This document shows positions 1 to 9,331 of a DNA stretch of 53,569 nt, piece after piece. Source of the DNA: an uncultured Flavobacteriales bacterium (lineage in GTDB: Bacteria; Bacteroidota; Bacteroidia; Flavobacteriales_D; Parvicellaceae); assembly GCA_913030835.1 (NCBI GenBank), contig CAJWDP010000020.1, positions 1 to 53,569 on the forward strand, written 5' to 3'. Positions within the stretch are counted from its first letter, which is position 1; each line of letters starts with the position of its first letter. Made by a program: the position numbers and the translations under genes. The notes under the pieces are model-generated. The model was given only the letters and a program-made list of their open reading frames with translations, did not search any database and was not told the origin of the DNA.

Positions 1-1
1 T

Positions 2-3000
2 TTTGGTTCATCGGATGGTGAGGTTTCTGCGGCGGTAACGGGCGGGACACCAGCATATTCAATTGATTGGTACGACAATGCAGCCTTGACCAGCAGTGTT
101 GGTTCGGGTTCACCACTGACCGGTTTATCGGCGGGGACGTATTATGTTGAGGTCACCGATGCATTTGGTTGTACGAGTAGTGGTCAGGTGGATGTGAATG
201 AGCCTTTAGACATGGTGGTTAGCACGGCATCGGTAGATGCCAATTGTGGTCAGTCGGATGGTAGTATCTCGGTTGTATCGACCACTGGAGGCTCCGGGGT
301 CTATGTTTCAGAGGTATGGACGGATGCTTCAGGATTGCCGGTTGCTGATCCCAATGCGGTTCCTTCAGGAACGTATACGGTCACGGTGACCGATGACAAC
401 GGTTGTACAGGAACAGGTATTGCGAATGTTGCTGATTTGGTGGGCCCAACAACCTCTTTATTGGGTAGTGTACCTGTATCGTGTAATGGTTCGTGTGATG
501 GTTCAGCGAGTGTAACGGTATCCGGTGGAACGGCCCCCTATACTTATGTATGGAGTCCGGTACCCGGTGGAGGTCAGGGGACCTCGACGATCACGGATTT
601 ATGTGCAGGGAGTTATACGGTTACGGTAACCGATGCGAGTGGATGTCAGGATAATTTCACGTTGGATATTACCGAGCCTAGTCCGATCGATGTTACGATC
701 ACATCGAGTACCGATGTGAGCGGTTTTGGTTTGTCTGACGGTAGTGCTACAGCTTCAGGATCGGGAGGTACTCCTGCTTACAGCTACGAGTGGTTTACGG
801 GTTGTCCACCTGTATCGAGTACAGGTCAGACGGGTACTACAGCGAGTGGCTTAGCAGCTGGAGACTATTCGGTTATCATTACAGATTCAAAGGGATGTAT
901 GGACACGACGTGTGTTACGATCAACGAGCCTGGTGCGATCACCAGTACGGTAAGTACAGTTGATCTGACGTGCTATCAGTCGTGTGACGGATCAGCTACG
1001 GTAAGTGCTGCCGGAGGAACACCGGGTTACAGCTACGAGTGGTTTGATGCTTCTACGGGCTTGAGTACGGGTCAGACGGGATTGACAGCGAGTGGCTTGT
1101 GTGCTGGGGATTATTACGTAGAGGTTACCGATCAGAACAGTATTGTTCACACGAGTGTTACGGTCACGATCACAGAACCTTCACAGGTTACAGGAGTTAC
1201 CTCTGTTACATCGAGCTACAACGGTCAGGACATATCCTGTTCTGGTGCTTGTGATGGATCGGCCCAGGTGGTTGCCTCTGGAGGAACAGCTCCTTACACG
1301 TATCAGTGGAACGATCCGGGAGCACAGACTACGGATATAGCCACGGGCTTGTGTGCAGGCAGCTACGAGGTAACGGTTACGGATTTTAATGGTTGTAGTG
1401 AGGTATTTACAGTGGTTCTCACCGAGCCTCTTCCTCTTTCCAATGCAATGAGCTTTGTTGATGCTTCCTGTTACGGTGTATGTGATGGAGAGGTGAGTGC
1501 GACACCATCTGATGGCACAGGACCTTATACGTATCAGTGGAACGATCCTTCTTTATCGACCACACAGACTGTCACGGGCCTATGTGCGGGGAGCTATGAT
1601 GTTATTGTTACCGATGCGAACGGCTGTACGGTAACCGGTACAACGACAGTATCGGAGCCCACACAGATTGTGTTGAGTTCGGATTCTACGGAGTCGAACT
1701 GTGGTCTGGCCGACGGTAGTGTTACGGTACTGATCGTATCGGGCGATGGTCCTTTGACCCAGCAGTGGGACGCTGCAGCGGGTAGTGCCACAACATCGAC
1801 AGTAGGAGGTCTTGCTTCGGGCTGTTATGTAGTTACGGTTACGGATGTTCATGGTTGTAGCCAGGACAGGACGATCTGTGTAACGGATGCAGGTGCACCC
1901 CAGGTAGAGGTGTTGACCCTTACCGATGCGTTGTGTAAAGACAGCTGCGATGGTTTTGCCCAGATTCAGGTGACACCTGGAACGAATTCTGTACCTCCAT
2001 TGACCTTTGCGTGGTACGACAGCGGTATGGTACCGATAGGGCAGACAACCGCGAGTGCTACGGGTCTATGTGCTGGGGATTACATTGCAGAGATGACCGA
2101 TGCGAACGGATGTGTTGCGACTGTTTCATTGACGATCGGTGAGCCGACCCAGCTATCGGGTACGATCAGTTCAACTACAGATGTGACGTGTTTTGGTGAT
2201 TGCGATGGTGATGCGACCGTAGTAGCTGGAGGAGGAACACCGGGCTATAGTTATTTATGGAATGATCCGACGAATCAGACGGGTTCAACAGCTACCGGAT
2301 TATGTCCTTCGGGTTACACGGTTACAATAACCGATGGGAATGGATGTACGACGGTACTACCGGCCACCATAGGCGAGCCATTACAGCTACTGGCGACTGG
2401 TTCAGGGGTGGATGCTTTTTGTTCAACTGCTTCTGGAAGTGCAACGGCAACGATTACTCAGGGTGGAGTAGGTGCCTTGAGCTATTTATGGACACCTTCA
2501 GGCCAGACGACGAATCCGGCCACGGGATTATTGCCGGGGAGCTACGATGTATTGATCACCGATTCGGATGGGTGCACGGGAAGTGCGACAGCAATAATTG
2601 GAGATATTCCTGCGAGTGTTGCGACGGGTCAGGTAGTAAGTGATGTAAGCTGTAATGGGCTATGTGATGGAGAGGCGACTGTATCGTTGGGCGGTACGGG
2701 TACTGCTCCATACAGTTACGAGTGGTTTGATGCGACTACGGGCTTGAGTACGGGTCAGACGACACAGAATGCAGTAGGCTTGTGTGCGGGTAGTTATTAT
2801 TGTGTGGCAACGGATGCCAACACGTGTGTATCGATCAGCGATACCATTGTCATTGTTGAGCCTAATGCGATTAATTTAACAACATCTTCTACAGATGTTA
2901 CTTGCGAGGCAACTTGCAATGGAACAACCGATGTTACAGCTGTTGGAGGGTCAGGTACATTTAGCTTTCAATGGGACGATCCATTGTTACAAACCACTCA

Positions 3001-5895
3001 GGTAGCAGATAACTTATGTCCTGGAACTTACAATGTAGTAGTTACAGATGGGAATGGATGCAGTGTGACGGAAGCTGCTACCGTAGGCGAGCCACCTGCG
3101 ATTGTTTTGGATTCTACGGTAGTGGATGCGAACTGCGGTTTGGCAGATGGATCGGGTTGTGTTATTGCCAGTGGAGGAGTAGGCGGTTATACGTATTTAT
3201 GGCCAACTGGAGGCACAGGTTCCTGTGAGGCAGGATTGGCAGCTTCGAGTTATCTGGTGACAGTTACCGATGCTAATTCTTGTGTTGCCCAGATCGTTGT
3301 AGAGGTATCGGATCTATTGGGTCCTGTGGCATCGATTGTTTCTCAGACAGAGGTGAGCTGTAATGGTTTGACCGATGGGTCTGCGACAGTTGACATGACC
3401 GGAGGAGGAGGATCCTCTTTTACGGTGCAGTGGGATGCAAATGCTGGTAGCCAGACCACACCAACGGCATCGAATCTGGGAGCTGGAGTTTATACGGTAA
3501 CGATTACCGATGATCTGGGTTGTTCAGCATCGACGAGTGCTACGATCACCGAGCCTTCGGCCATTGCGACGAATCCCGGCTTTGTGGATCCTGCTTGTTT
3601 TGGCTACTGCGATGGTTCGATGGGAGTAGTGGTCAGCGGCGGTACCCCTGCTTATGGATACGAGTGGTTTGATGCTTCGAATGTATTGGTCGGATCACAG
3701 GATACTTTAACGGGAGCATGTTCAGGAGCTTACACGTTGGTGATTACCGATGCGAACGGTTGTACAGAGATATTGAATTATACCTTGACGGACCCTGCTC
3801 AGGTAAGTGGTTCGAGTTCTAATACACCTGTATTGTGTAATGGTGCATGCGATGGTGAGGGGACTGCCTTGGGCGTAGTAGGAGTGGGTACATTTACTTA
3901 TCAATGGGATGCTGCAGCGGGCAGTCAGACTACTGCTACAGCCACGGGCTTGTGTCCGGGTACTTACAGCTGTGTGATCACCGACTCAGATGGTTGCTTC
4001 ACGAGCGTTTCTGCGACGATCACCGAGCCACCGGCACTGACCAGCTCGATAACGAATTATGGAGATTTGACCTGTAACGGATCCTGCGACGGTTATGCAG
4101 AGGTGTTGGCTACAGGAGGTACAGGTCCTTACAGCTATGACTGGGGTGCTTTTGGTACAACACAACAGCTTACGGGTCTGTGCGCAGGTACTTATACTGC
4201 TACGGTCACTGATGCAAACGGATGTGTTTCTGTTAGTACAATTGTCATTAGCGAGCCGGCAGCATTGGGTATCAGTTTTACTTCTATGGACAACCTGTGT
4301 TACCAGTCTTGTGATGGTGATGCGACGGTATCGGTATCCGGTGGTACGTTGCCTTATAGCTATCAGTGGGACGATCCTGGATTTAGTACGACCTCATCGG
4401 TTTCCGGTTTATGTGCCGGTACGTATACTGTCGATGTTACCGATGCGAATGGATGTGTTATTGATCAGGTGATTACTATCGGTGAGCCTACAGTGCTGGA
4501 CATTGTTGTTTCTTCTACTACAGATGCGAACTGTGGTCAGGCCAATGGTGAGATCTGTATCAGCTCAGTGGGAGGTGTAGGACCTTTCACGTATCAGTGG
4601 AACGATCCCGGAGCAACCACTACGGCCTGTTTAACGGGAGTTGTATCGGGTTGTTATCAAATTACGGTATTGGATGCTAATGGATGTAGTACAGACAGCA
4701 CGATCTGTATCAACAACATAGCGGGTCCTGTGATCACCTTGGGATCAGTAACGGATGTGAGCTGTTTTGGGTTGAATGATGGAGAGCTGGACTTTTCAGT
4801 AAGTGGTGGAACCGGGACGCTGACCTATGGTTTTTATGATGCTTCGAACAACTTGTTGTCAACTACATCGGGTCCATATACGGGCTTGTCCGGAGGGAAT
4901 TACTATTTACAGGTAACCGATGGAGCTGGGTGTATTGTACAGGAGCCTGGGTTTGTTGCGGAGTCGAGTGCATTGAATTCGGCGATCACTTCGTCGACAG
5001 ATGTGACTTGTAATGGGTTGTGTGATGGTGATGCGACGGTATCGGTATCCGGCGGTACGTTGCCTTATACACTGACCTGGAGTAATGGGCAGACGACCAA
5101 TACGGCAACAGGACTATGTGCTGGATCCTACACCGTAGACATTACGGATGCAGATGGTTGCCAGGCTTCATCAACGGTAACTATTATTGATCCATTGAAT
5201 ATGTCAGTATCAGGTTCTGTTGTGGATGTTAGCTGTGGTGGTGGAAATGATGGTTCGATCACTCTGACGGTCAATGGAGGTACTCCGGCTTATACGTATT
5301 TATGGGCACCTGCAGTGAGCACGGGCTCAACAGCAAGCGGACTTACGGCTGGCTCATACAGTGTGGATGTTACCGATGCGAACGGCTGTATCGCAACAAC
5401 TATTGTGGATGTCAACGAACCTGCGGCTCTTACCGCGTCATACGGTGCGGTAAATTCTACCTGTAGCTTATGTAACGGTAGCGGGTCGATTACTGTAACG
5501 GGTGGAACAGCACCCTACACTTATCAATGGTTGAATGGCGGATCGAACCCATCTGCAGCGACCAATTTGCAGCTTTGCCCGGGCAATCACCCTGTGATCG
5601 TAACCGATGCGAACGGATGTACGGTATCCTTGACGGTGGTGATCACCGATGAGCCTGCTCCTCAGATCGATGCGATGTTGTTTAGCTCTCCTGATTGTAG
5701 TGGAGGCAACAACGGAACAGCAGAGGTAATGGCTACGGGAGGCACCGGAGTGCTGAGCTATTTGTGGGATGCTGCTGCAGGATCACAGACCTCTTCTTTG
5801 GCTTCCGGACTTTCAGCCGGGACGTATTGTGTAACGGTATCGGATGTGAACAACTGTATTGTCAGTGGTTGTGTTACTATCACTGATCCTGCACC
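2..5895 (+). repeat. Array of ~25 coding SprB-type repeats
   Basis: Repeats of roughly 230-250 bases lie inside the adhesin gene. Most are diverged, but several keep almost identical DNA: 4311-4358 and 5022-5069 match at 47 of 48 bases; 1034-1078 and 2717-2761 share nearly all of 45 bases; one 20-mer encoding YQWND occurs at 1298, 1529 and 4589. This points to recent duplication or gene conversion between repeats. Assemblies may collapse or expand the array, so copy number is uncertain. Confidence 0.9.
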
Positions 5896-7225
5896 GTTGA
5901 ATGCGGTACCCGATGGGAGCACGACGATCTGCTATGGAGACTCTGCACAGATCTGGGCGAGTGGTCAGGGTGGAACACCGGGGTATACGATCAACTGGAC
6001 TGCACCTGGGATAAGTGGAACGGGTCCGATCATGGTATCTCCGCTGACCCTAACGGATTATTGTTTTACGGTTGAAGATGCGAACGGATGTGTGTCCTCA
6101 GCGGCATGTGTGACCATTGATGTATTGCCTGCAATTAGCGTTGATATGATGCCATCGACTTCGATCTGTTCGGGAGATTCGGTATCGGTAATTGCGAGTG
6201 CAACGGGAGGTAATGGTGGTCCTTATACCTTCAGCTGGGTGTCGGGATCGGGCATGGGCTTTACACCCATCAGCTCGGGCAGTCCGTCAACGATCATAGA
6301 TGAGCCAACATCGGACATGTGGTACTATGTCACGGTCTCTGATGGATGTTCACTGGATGCAGTAGATTCAACCTCGATTGTAATTGATCCTTTACCGATA
6401 GCGTTCTTGAATGCGATCGATTCGAGTGGATGTGCACCGTTTACTGCATCGTTTCTGCTGAATACGGACATCGGTGTAAGCTTTGATTACGATTTTCAGT
6501 GCGATGGAGTGGTGGATTATTCGGGAACAAGTACAACCCCGACACACACCTACACAGACCCGGGAGTTTACGATGTTTGTGTTACGATAACAACCGCTTC
6601 AGGATGTCAGACCCAATTAACTGCGCCGGGCATAATAGAAGTTTATCCAGTTCCGGTAGCAGGCTTTTCTGCAGATCCATGGACAACAACGGAAATTGAT
6701 CCTTCCATTACCTTTGTTGATCAGTCATTTGGAGCATTGCAATACGATTGGGATTTTGGAGATGGTGAGATCATAAGCGGATTGGTGAATGATATAATTG
6801 CTTCAACGAATACGATTGGAACGCTAGGTCAACCGGTTCACTTTTTTAACGCCTCAGGAGAATATGAGGTAACACAAACCGTAACAAATCAATATGGTTG
6901 TGTAGATGAGATTACTTATACGGTAGTGGTGAACCCTGAACAGACCATTTATGTACCCAATTCATTTTCACCCAATGGGGATGGACAGAATGATTTTTTC
7001 ATACCGATAGGTTTGGGCTTGGACAGTGAGAATTTTGTTATGTATATATTCAATCGTTGGGGAGAACAGATCTATGAAACGCATAGCATCAATCAGCCAT
7101 GGGATGGGACTGTAAAAGGTCGAGCGGGAATTGCTCAAGAAGATGTATATGTGTGGTTGGTCCAGGCAATGAACATAGATGGAAGTGTCGTTAACCTGAA
7201 AGGTCACGTCACTCTACTGAAGTAG
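2..7225 (+). CDS. Giant SprB-repeat cell-surface protein with T9SS type B C-terminus (5' end outside window)
   Basis: The frame is open from base 2 with no start, so the gene begins upstream; 2407 residues are visible. About 25 SprB-type repeats of ~75-85 residues (core C-N-G-x-C-D-G-x-A, then GGTxPYxYxW, then G-x-Y-x-V-x-V-T-D-x-N-G-C) fill residues 1 to ~1965. Two diverged Ig-like units follow, then a PKD-like unit and a PKD domain with DWDFGDG near residue 2250. The last ~90 residues (PNSFSPNGDGQNDFF, then FNRWGEQIYE and a WDGT motif) form the gliding-motility-associated C-terminal domain that directs export by the type IX system and surface attachment. By analogy with SprB it is probably an adhesin; this is inference. 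Repeat DNA is more GC-rich than the tail, and some repeats are nearly identical at DNA level. It converges with rsmE, with 8 bases between stop codons. Confidence 0.93.
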   Translation, partial: FGSSDGEVSAAVTGGTPAYSIDWYDNAALTSSVGSGSPLTGLSAGTYYVEVTDAFGCTSSGQVDVNEPLDMVVSTASVDANCGQSDGSISVVSTTGGSGVYVSEVWTDASGLPVADPNAVPSGTYTVTVTDDNGCTGTGIANVADLVGPTTSLLGSVPVSCNGSCDGSASVTVSGGTAPYTYVWSPVPGGGQGTSTITDLCAGSYTVTVTDASGCQDNFTLDITEPSPIDVTITSSTDVSGFGLSDGSATASGSGGTPAYSYEWFTGCPPVSSTGQTGTTASGLAAGDYSVIITDSKGCMDTTCVTINEPGAITSTVSTVDLTCYQSCDGSATVSAAGGTPGYSYEWFDASTGLSTGQTGLTASGLCAGDYYVEVTDQNSIVHTSVTVTITEPSQVTGVTSVTSSYNGQDISCSGACDGSAQVVASGGTAPYTYQWNDPGAQTTDIATGLCAGSYEVTVTDFNGCSEVFTVVLTEPLPLSNAMSFVDASCYGVCDGEVSATPSDGTGPYTYQWNDPSLSTTQTVTGLCAGSYDVIVTDANGCTVTGTTTVSEPTQIVLSSDSTESNCGLADGSVTVLIVSGDGPLTQQWDAAAGSATTSTVGGLASGCYVVTVTDVHGCSQDRTICVTDAGAPQVEVLTLTDALCKDSCDGFAQIQVTPGTNSVPPLTFAWYDSGMVPIGQTTASATGLCAGDYIAEMTDANGCVATVSLTIGEPTQLSGTISSTTDVTCFGDCDGDATVVAGGGTPGYSYLWNDPTNQTGSTATGLCPSGYTVTITDGNGCTTVLPATIGEPLQLLATGSGVDAFCSTASGSATATITQGGVGALSYLWTPSGQTTNPATGLLPGSYDVLITDSDGCTGSATAIIGDIPASVATGQVVSDVSCNGLCDGEATVSLGGTGTAPYSYEWFDATTGLSTGQTTQNAVGLCAGSYYCVATDANTCVSISDTIVIVEPNAINLTTSSTDVTCEATCNGTTDVTAVGGSGTFSFQWDDPLLQTTQVADNLCPGTYNVVVTDGNGCSVTEAATVGEPPAIVLDSTVVDANCGLADGSGCVIASGGVGGYTYLWPTGGTGSCEAGLAASSYLVTVTDANSCVAQIVVEVSDLLGPVASIVSQTEVSCNGLTDGSATVDMTGGGGSSFTVQWDANAGSQTTPTASNLGAGVYTVTITDDLGCSASTSATITEPSAIATNPGFVDPACFGYCDGSMGVVVSGGTPAYGYEWFDASNVLVGSQDTLTGACSGAYTLVITDANGCTEILNYTLTDPAQVSGSSSNTPVLCNGACDGEGTALGVVGVGTFTYQWDAAAGSQTTATATGLCPGTYSCVITDSDGCFTSVSATITEPPALTSSITNYGDLTCNGSCDGYAEVLATGGTGPYSYDWGAFGTTQQLTGLCAGTYTATVTDANGCVSVSTIVISEPAALGISFTSMDNLCYQSCDGDATVSVSGGTLPYSYQWDDPGFSTTSSVSGLCAGTYTVDVTDANGCVIDQVITIGEPTVLDIVVSSTTDANCGQANGEICISSVGGVGPFTYQWNDPGATTTACLTGVVSGCYQITVLDANGCSTDSTICINNIAGPVITLGSVTDVSCFGLNDGELDFSVSGGTGTLTYGFYDASNNLLSTTSGPYTGLSGGNYYLQVTDGAGCIVQEPGFVAESSALNSAITSSTDVTCNGLCDGDATVSVSGGTLPYTLTWSNGQTTNTATGLCAGSYTVDITDADGCQASSTVTIIDPLNMSVSGSVVDVSCGGGNDGSITLTVNGGTPAYTYLWAPAVSTGSTASGLTAGSYSVDVTDANGCIATTIVDVNEPAALTASYGAVNSTCSLCNGSGSITVTGGTAPYTYQWLNGGSNPSAATNLQLCPGNHPVIVTDANGCTVSLTVVITDEPAPQIDAMLFSSPDCSGGNNGTAEVMATGGTGVLSYLWDAAAGSQTSSLASGLSAGTYCVTVSDVNNCIVSGCVTITDPAPLNAVPDGSTTICYGDSAQIWASGQGGTPGYTINWTAPGISGTGPIMVSPLTLTDYCFTVEDANGCVSSAACVTIDVLPAISVDMMPSTSICSGDSVSVIASATGGNGGPYTFSWVSGSGMGFTPISSGSPSTIIDEPTSDMWYYVTVSDGCSLDAVDSTSIVIDPLPIAFLNAIDSSGCAPFTASFLLNTDIGVSFDYDFQCDGVVDYSGTSTTPTHTYTDPGVYDVCVTITTASGCQTQLTAPGIIEVYPVPVAGFSADPWTTTEIDPSITFVDQSFGALQYDWDFGDGEIISGLVNDIIASTNTIGTLGQPVHFFNASGEYEVTQTVTNQYGCVDEITYTVVVNPEQTIYVPNSFSPNGDGQNDFFIPIGLGLDSENFVMYIFNRWGEQIYETHSINQPWDGTVKGRAGIAQEDVYVWLVQAMNIDGSVVNLKGHVTLLK

Positions 7226-7233
7226 ATTCAGGT

Positions 7234-7926
7234 TCAAAGAAAATTCAAGAAGTTGCACGCTACAATACCGGCGGTTTCAGTTCTTAATCTTGCGCTTCCA
7301 AGAGAAACGGGTTGATAACCATGTTGAATAGCTTTCTCTATTTCGGTTGGGTGAAAATCGCCTTCAGGGCCAATTAGTATACTTACAGATGAGCCTAATT
7401 GCAACTGGTGTAGCTCCTTTCTATTATCTGGTAAACAGTGTGCGACGAGTTTGTTATCCGAGCTGTCTTTTTGAATGAAATCTTCTAATAAATGCATAGG
7501 ATGAACAGTAGGAAGGTGGAACCTGTTGGATTGCTTCATGGCTGAAATGACGACTTTTTCTAATCGATCTACATTTATCTTTTTGCGTTCAGAACGATCA
7601 CATAGTATCGGGGTGATTGAAGAAATTCCAACCTCTGTAGCTTTTTCGACAAACCACTCCATTCGGTCGCTACTTTTAATAGGAGATATGGCGACATGGA
7701 TATCTCGTTTCAATTGATTCGCGTGAAAATCTTTCGATAGAACGTTCAACACGCATCGCTTCGGATTTGCGTCTTGAATACGTGTCCGATATAAATTCCC
7801 CATCCCGTCGGTTAGATGGATCTCATCGTCCACTTTTTTCCTGAGAACACGAATGAGATGCTTCGATTCGCTCTCGGGAAGTGTGTGTAAATTTTCGGAT
7901 ACATCTGGTGCAAAAAACAACTGCAT
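7234..7926 (-). CDS. rsmE: 16S rRNA (uracil-1498-N3)-methyltransferase RsmE
   Basis: This 230-residue SPOUT-class enzyme methylates U1498 of 16S rRNA with SAM in the cytoplasm. The family signatures are clear: LIGPEGDFHPTE near the C-terminal third and LGSARLRTETAG near the end, which form the trefoil-knot SAM site. The N-terminal MQLFFAPDV with SKHLIRVLRKK matches the PUA-like start of the family, so I chose the ATG at 7926. A GTG at 7947 would overlap the upstream stop as GTGA and add 7 residues (MIWLSCK); it cannot be excluded. The gene follows the outer-membrane protein gene in the same direction and is probably co-transcribed with it. Length is normal for the family. Confidence 0.95.
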   Translation of the reverse strand: MQLFFAPDVSENLHTLPESESKHLIRVLRKKVDDEIHLTDGMGNLYRTRIQDANPKRCVLNVLSKDFHANQLKRDIHVAISPIKSSDRMEWFVEKATEVGISSITPILCDRSERKKINVDRLEKVVISAMKQSNRFHLPTVHPMHLLEDFIQKDSSDNKLVAHCLPDNRKELHQLQLGSSVSILIGPEGDFHPTEIEKAIQHGYQPVSLGSARLRTETAGIVACNFLNFL

Positions 7927-7943
7927 TTTGCAAGATAGCCAAA

Positions 7944-9200
7944 TCACCTAAAGCGTGGGTTTACAATGCTGTTGAAAATTGATCCGAACGTGTAGCTAAG
8001 CCCAATACTGCTGTAAAAGGTATAACTAGTTGCTCTTTGACCTTGCCCGGTCAGGATTTGTTCGTCTGTCAAGCCGGTTTTCGACAATGAAATCTGATCT
8101 TGGGTAATTCCAAAATTTCCGGAAAGATTAAAGTTGAATCCTTTTGCAATGCGCAGGTTTATATTGCCGAAAGCTCTTACACTGTAAAGTCTCGTATTGT
8201 GGAGGTATTGTGTTCCATTCAGACCGATATTTACATTGCCCCAATTTTCTCGTATTCTGTGGGCAATACGCAAACTATGATGGGGTACGAATTCTTTGTC
8301 TTTGTCAAAAATCGTGGTTTCGTTGTAGTAATTTTGGCCTGCCCCCAATCGATAAGATACTCTAAGTTGTTTTTTAGCCGAGATTGAATAGGGAAATAGA
8401 TTGTACTCAATACCTGGAATTAGATGATACGTCAGTGCGTAATTATTGAAAATTGATGTTCTTGCATGCCCAAATATGCCCCAGGAAAAATGATCCGAGA
8501 TACTCCATACTCCCTCGGTATTTAAGTCCTGACCACGAAGAATCGATGAAAAAGTCTGGTCACTAAGCACTTGCTTCGATTCCATATAGTCTGCAGATAG
8601 ATTGAATTCAAAGCGAAAGTCAGGATTCACTTTTTCCACATTGATTTCACTCCAGAATGAAGTCATTGTTGATACGTCACTTCCGTTCATCCAGCCGTTA
8701 GCACTGATTTCAAACACCCAATTTTTCCACTTGTCCACAATGTTTTTTTGCTCAATTGGTTGATTGAAGTCAATTGTAAAAAAAGTAGAAATTGGAGTCT
8801 TTGCGGCATAACGGATAATTCCCAATTTAAACAGATTCATTTCCGATTCTCTTTTTTGATCCGCGCTATCATTTGGTCCGATAATGGTGCTTAACGTATC
8901 GACCATTTCTTTGAATCTATGTTGTCCAATAAATTCAAATGACTCTTCCCAGCCTCCTGCACCTGTCCTTTGGCGAAGACCAATTATATGGACATCAGCA
9001 TATTTTCTGTCCCTCACATAATTCACGAAGGGCATATTTTGTTTCATATACTCAACGTCGCAGAAAAAACAATCAAGAAAAACTTTAGGCGCTTCATTTA
9101 AAATGGAGTCAGAAGTCGTGCTTTGTTCATTGAGGTAATCGTTTTGAGAAAAGGTGAAAAAAGGGGATAGGGCAATCAATAAGATTAGGGTATTCTTCAT
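7944..9200 (-). CDS. Outer-membrane beta-barrel protein, Bacteroidota-specific, unknown function
   Basis: 418 residues with a cleavable signal peptide (MKNTLILLIALSPFFTFS, then Q). After the signal comes VFLDCFFCDVEYMKQNMPFVNYVRD, a two-cysteine segment that resembles an N-terminal domain I recall from uncharacterised Bacteroidota proteins. The second half alternates short hydrophobic and polar strands with aromatic ends (for example YTFYSSIGLSYTF), as in a transmembrane beta-barrel, and the chain ends shortly after a final aromatic strand. No enzyme motif is visible. Its stop overlaps the extended rsmE frame, so the two probably form an operon. No convincing promoter was found in the 130 bases upstream. 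Function unknown; outer-membrane location is inferred from composition. Confidence 0.8.
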   Translation of the reverse strand: MKNTLILLIALSPFFTFSQNDYLNEQSTTSDSILNEAPKVFLDCFFCDVEYMKQNMPFVNYVRDRKYADVHIIGLRQRTGAGGWEESFEFIGQHRFKEMVDTLSTIIGPNDSADQKRESEMNLFKLGIIRYAAKTPISTFFTIDFNQPIEQKNIVDKWKNWVFEISANGWMNGSDVSTMTSFWSEINVEKVNPDFRFEFNLSADYMESKQVLSDQTFSSILRGQDLNTEGVWSISDHFSWGIFGHARTSIFNNYALTYHLIPGIEYNLFPYSISAKKQLRVSYRLGAGQNYYNETTIFDKDKEFVPHHSLRIAHRIRENWGNVNIGLNGTQYLHNTRLYSVRAFGNINLRIAKGFNFNLSGNFGITQDQISLSKTGLTDEQILTGQGQRATSYTFYSSIGLSYTFGSIFNSIVNPRFR

Positions 9201-9265
9201 GGTTTAAAAATGGTTGTTTGTCACGTATAACTCCCAATACTAATTTTGGGACAATTTTCTGGGCG

Positions 9266-9303
9266 AAAAATAAAAAACCCGAATCAAAAAAACTGATCCG
9301 GGT
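9266..9303 (-). terminator. Rho-independent terminator of pckA
   Basis: A 10-base inverted repeat (9277-9286 with 9294-9303, one mismatch, 7-base A-rich loop) lies 28 bases after the pckA stop. On the minus strand it is followed by TTTTTATTTTT at 9276-9266. The stem contains CCGGG/CCCGA and is well placed to end pckA transcription. Confidence 0.85.
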
Positions 9304-9331
9304 CTGTTACATTATGTTAAAAAGGTTTGCC

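Noticed and set aside
1580-1852. Minus-strand open frames inside the repeat gene
   Set aside because: They are antisense shadows created by the repetitive, stop-poor codon pattern (Arg/Thr-rich, no motif, no start context).
2-5895. Regular repeats resembling a CRISPR array or satellite DNA
   Set aside because: They are in-frame coding repeats of ~80 residues in one open frame with SprB signatures, not short direct repeats with unique spacers.
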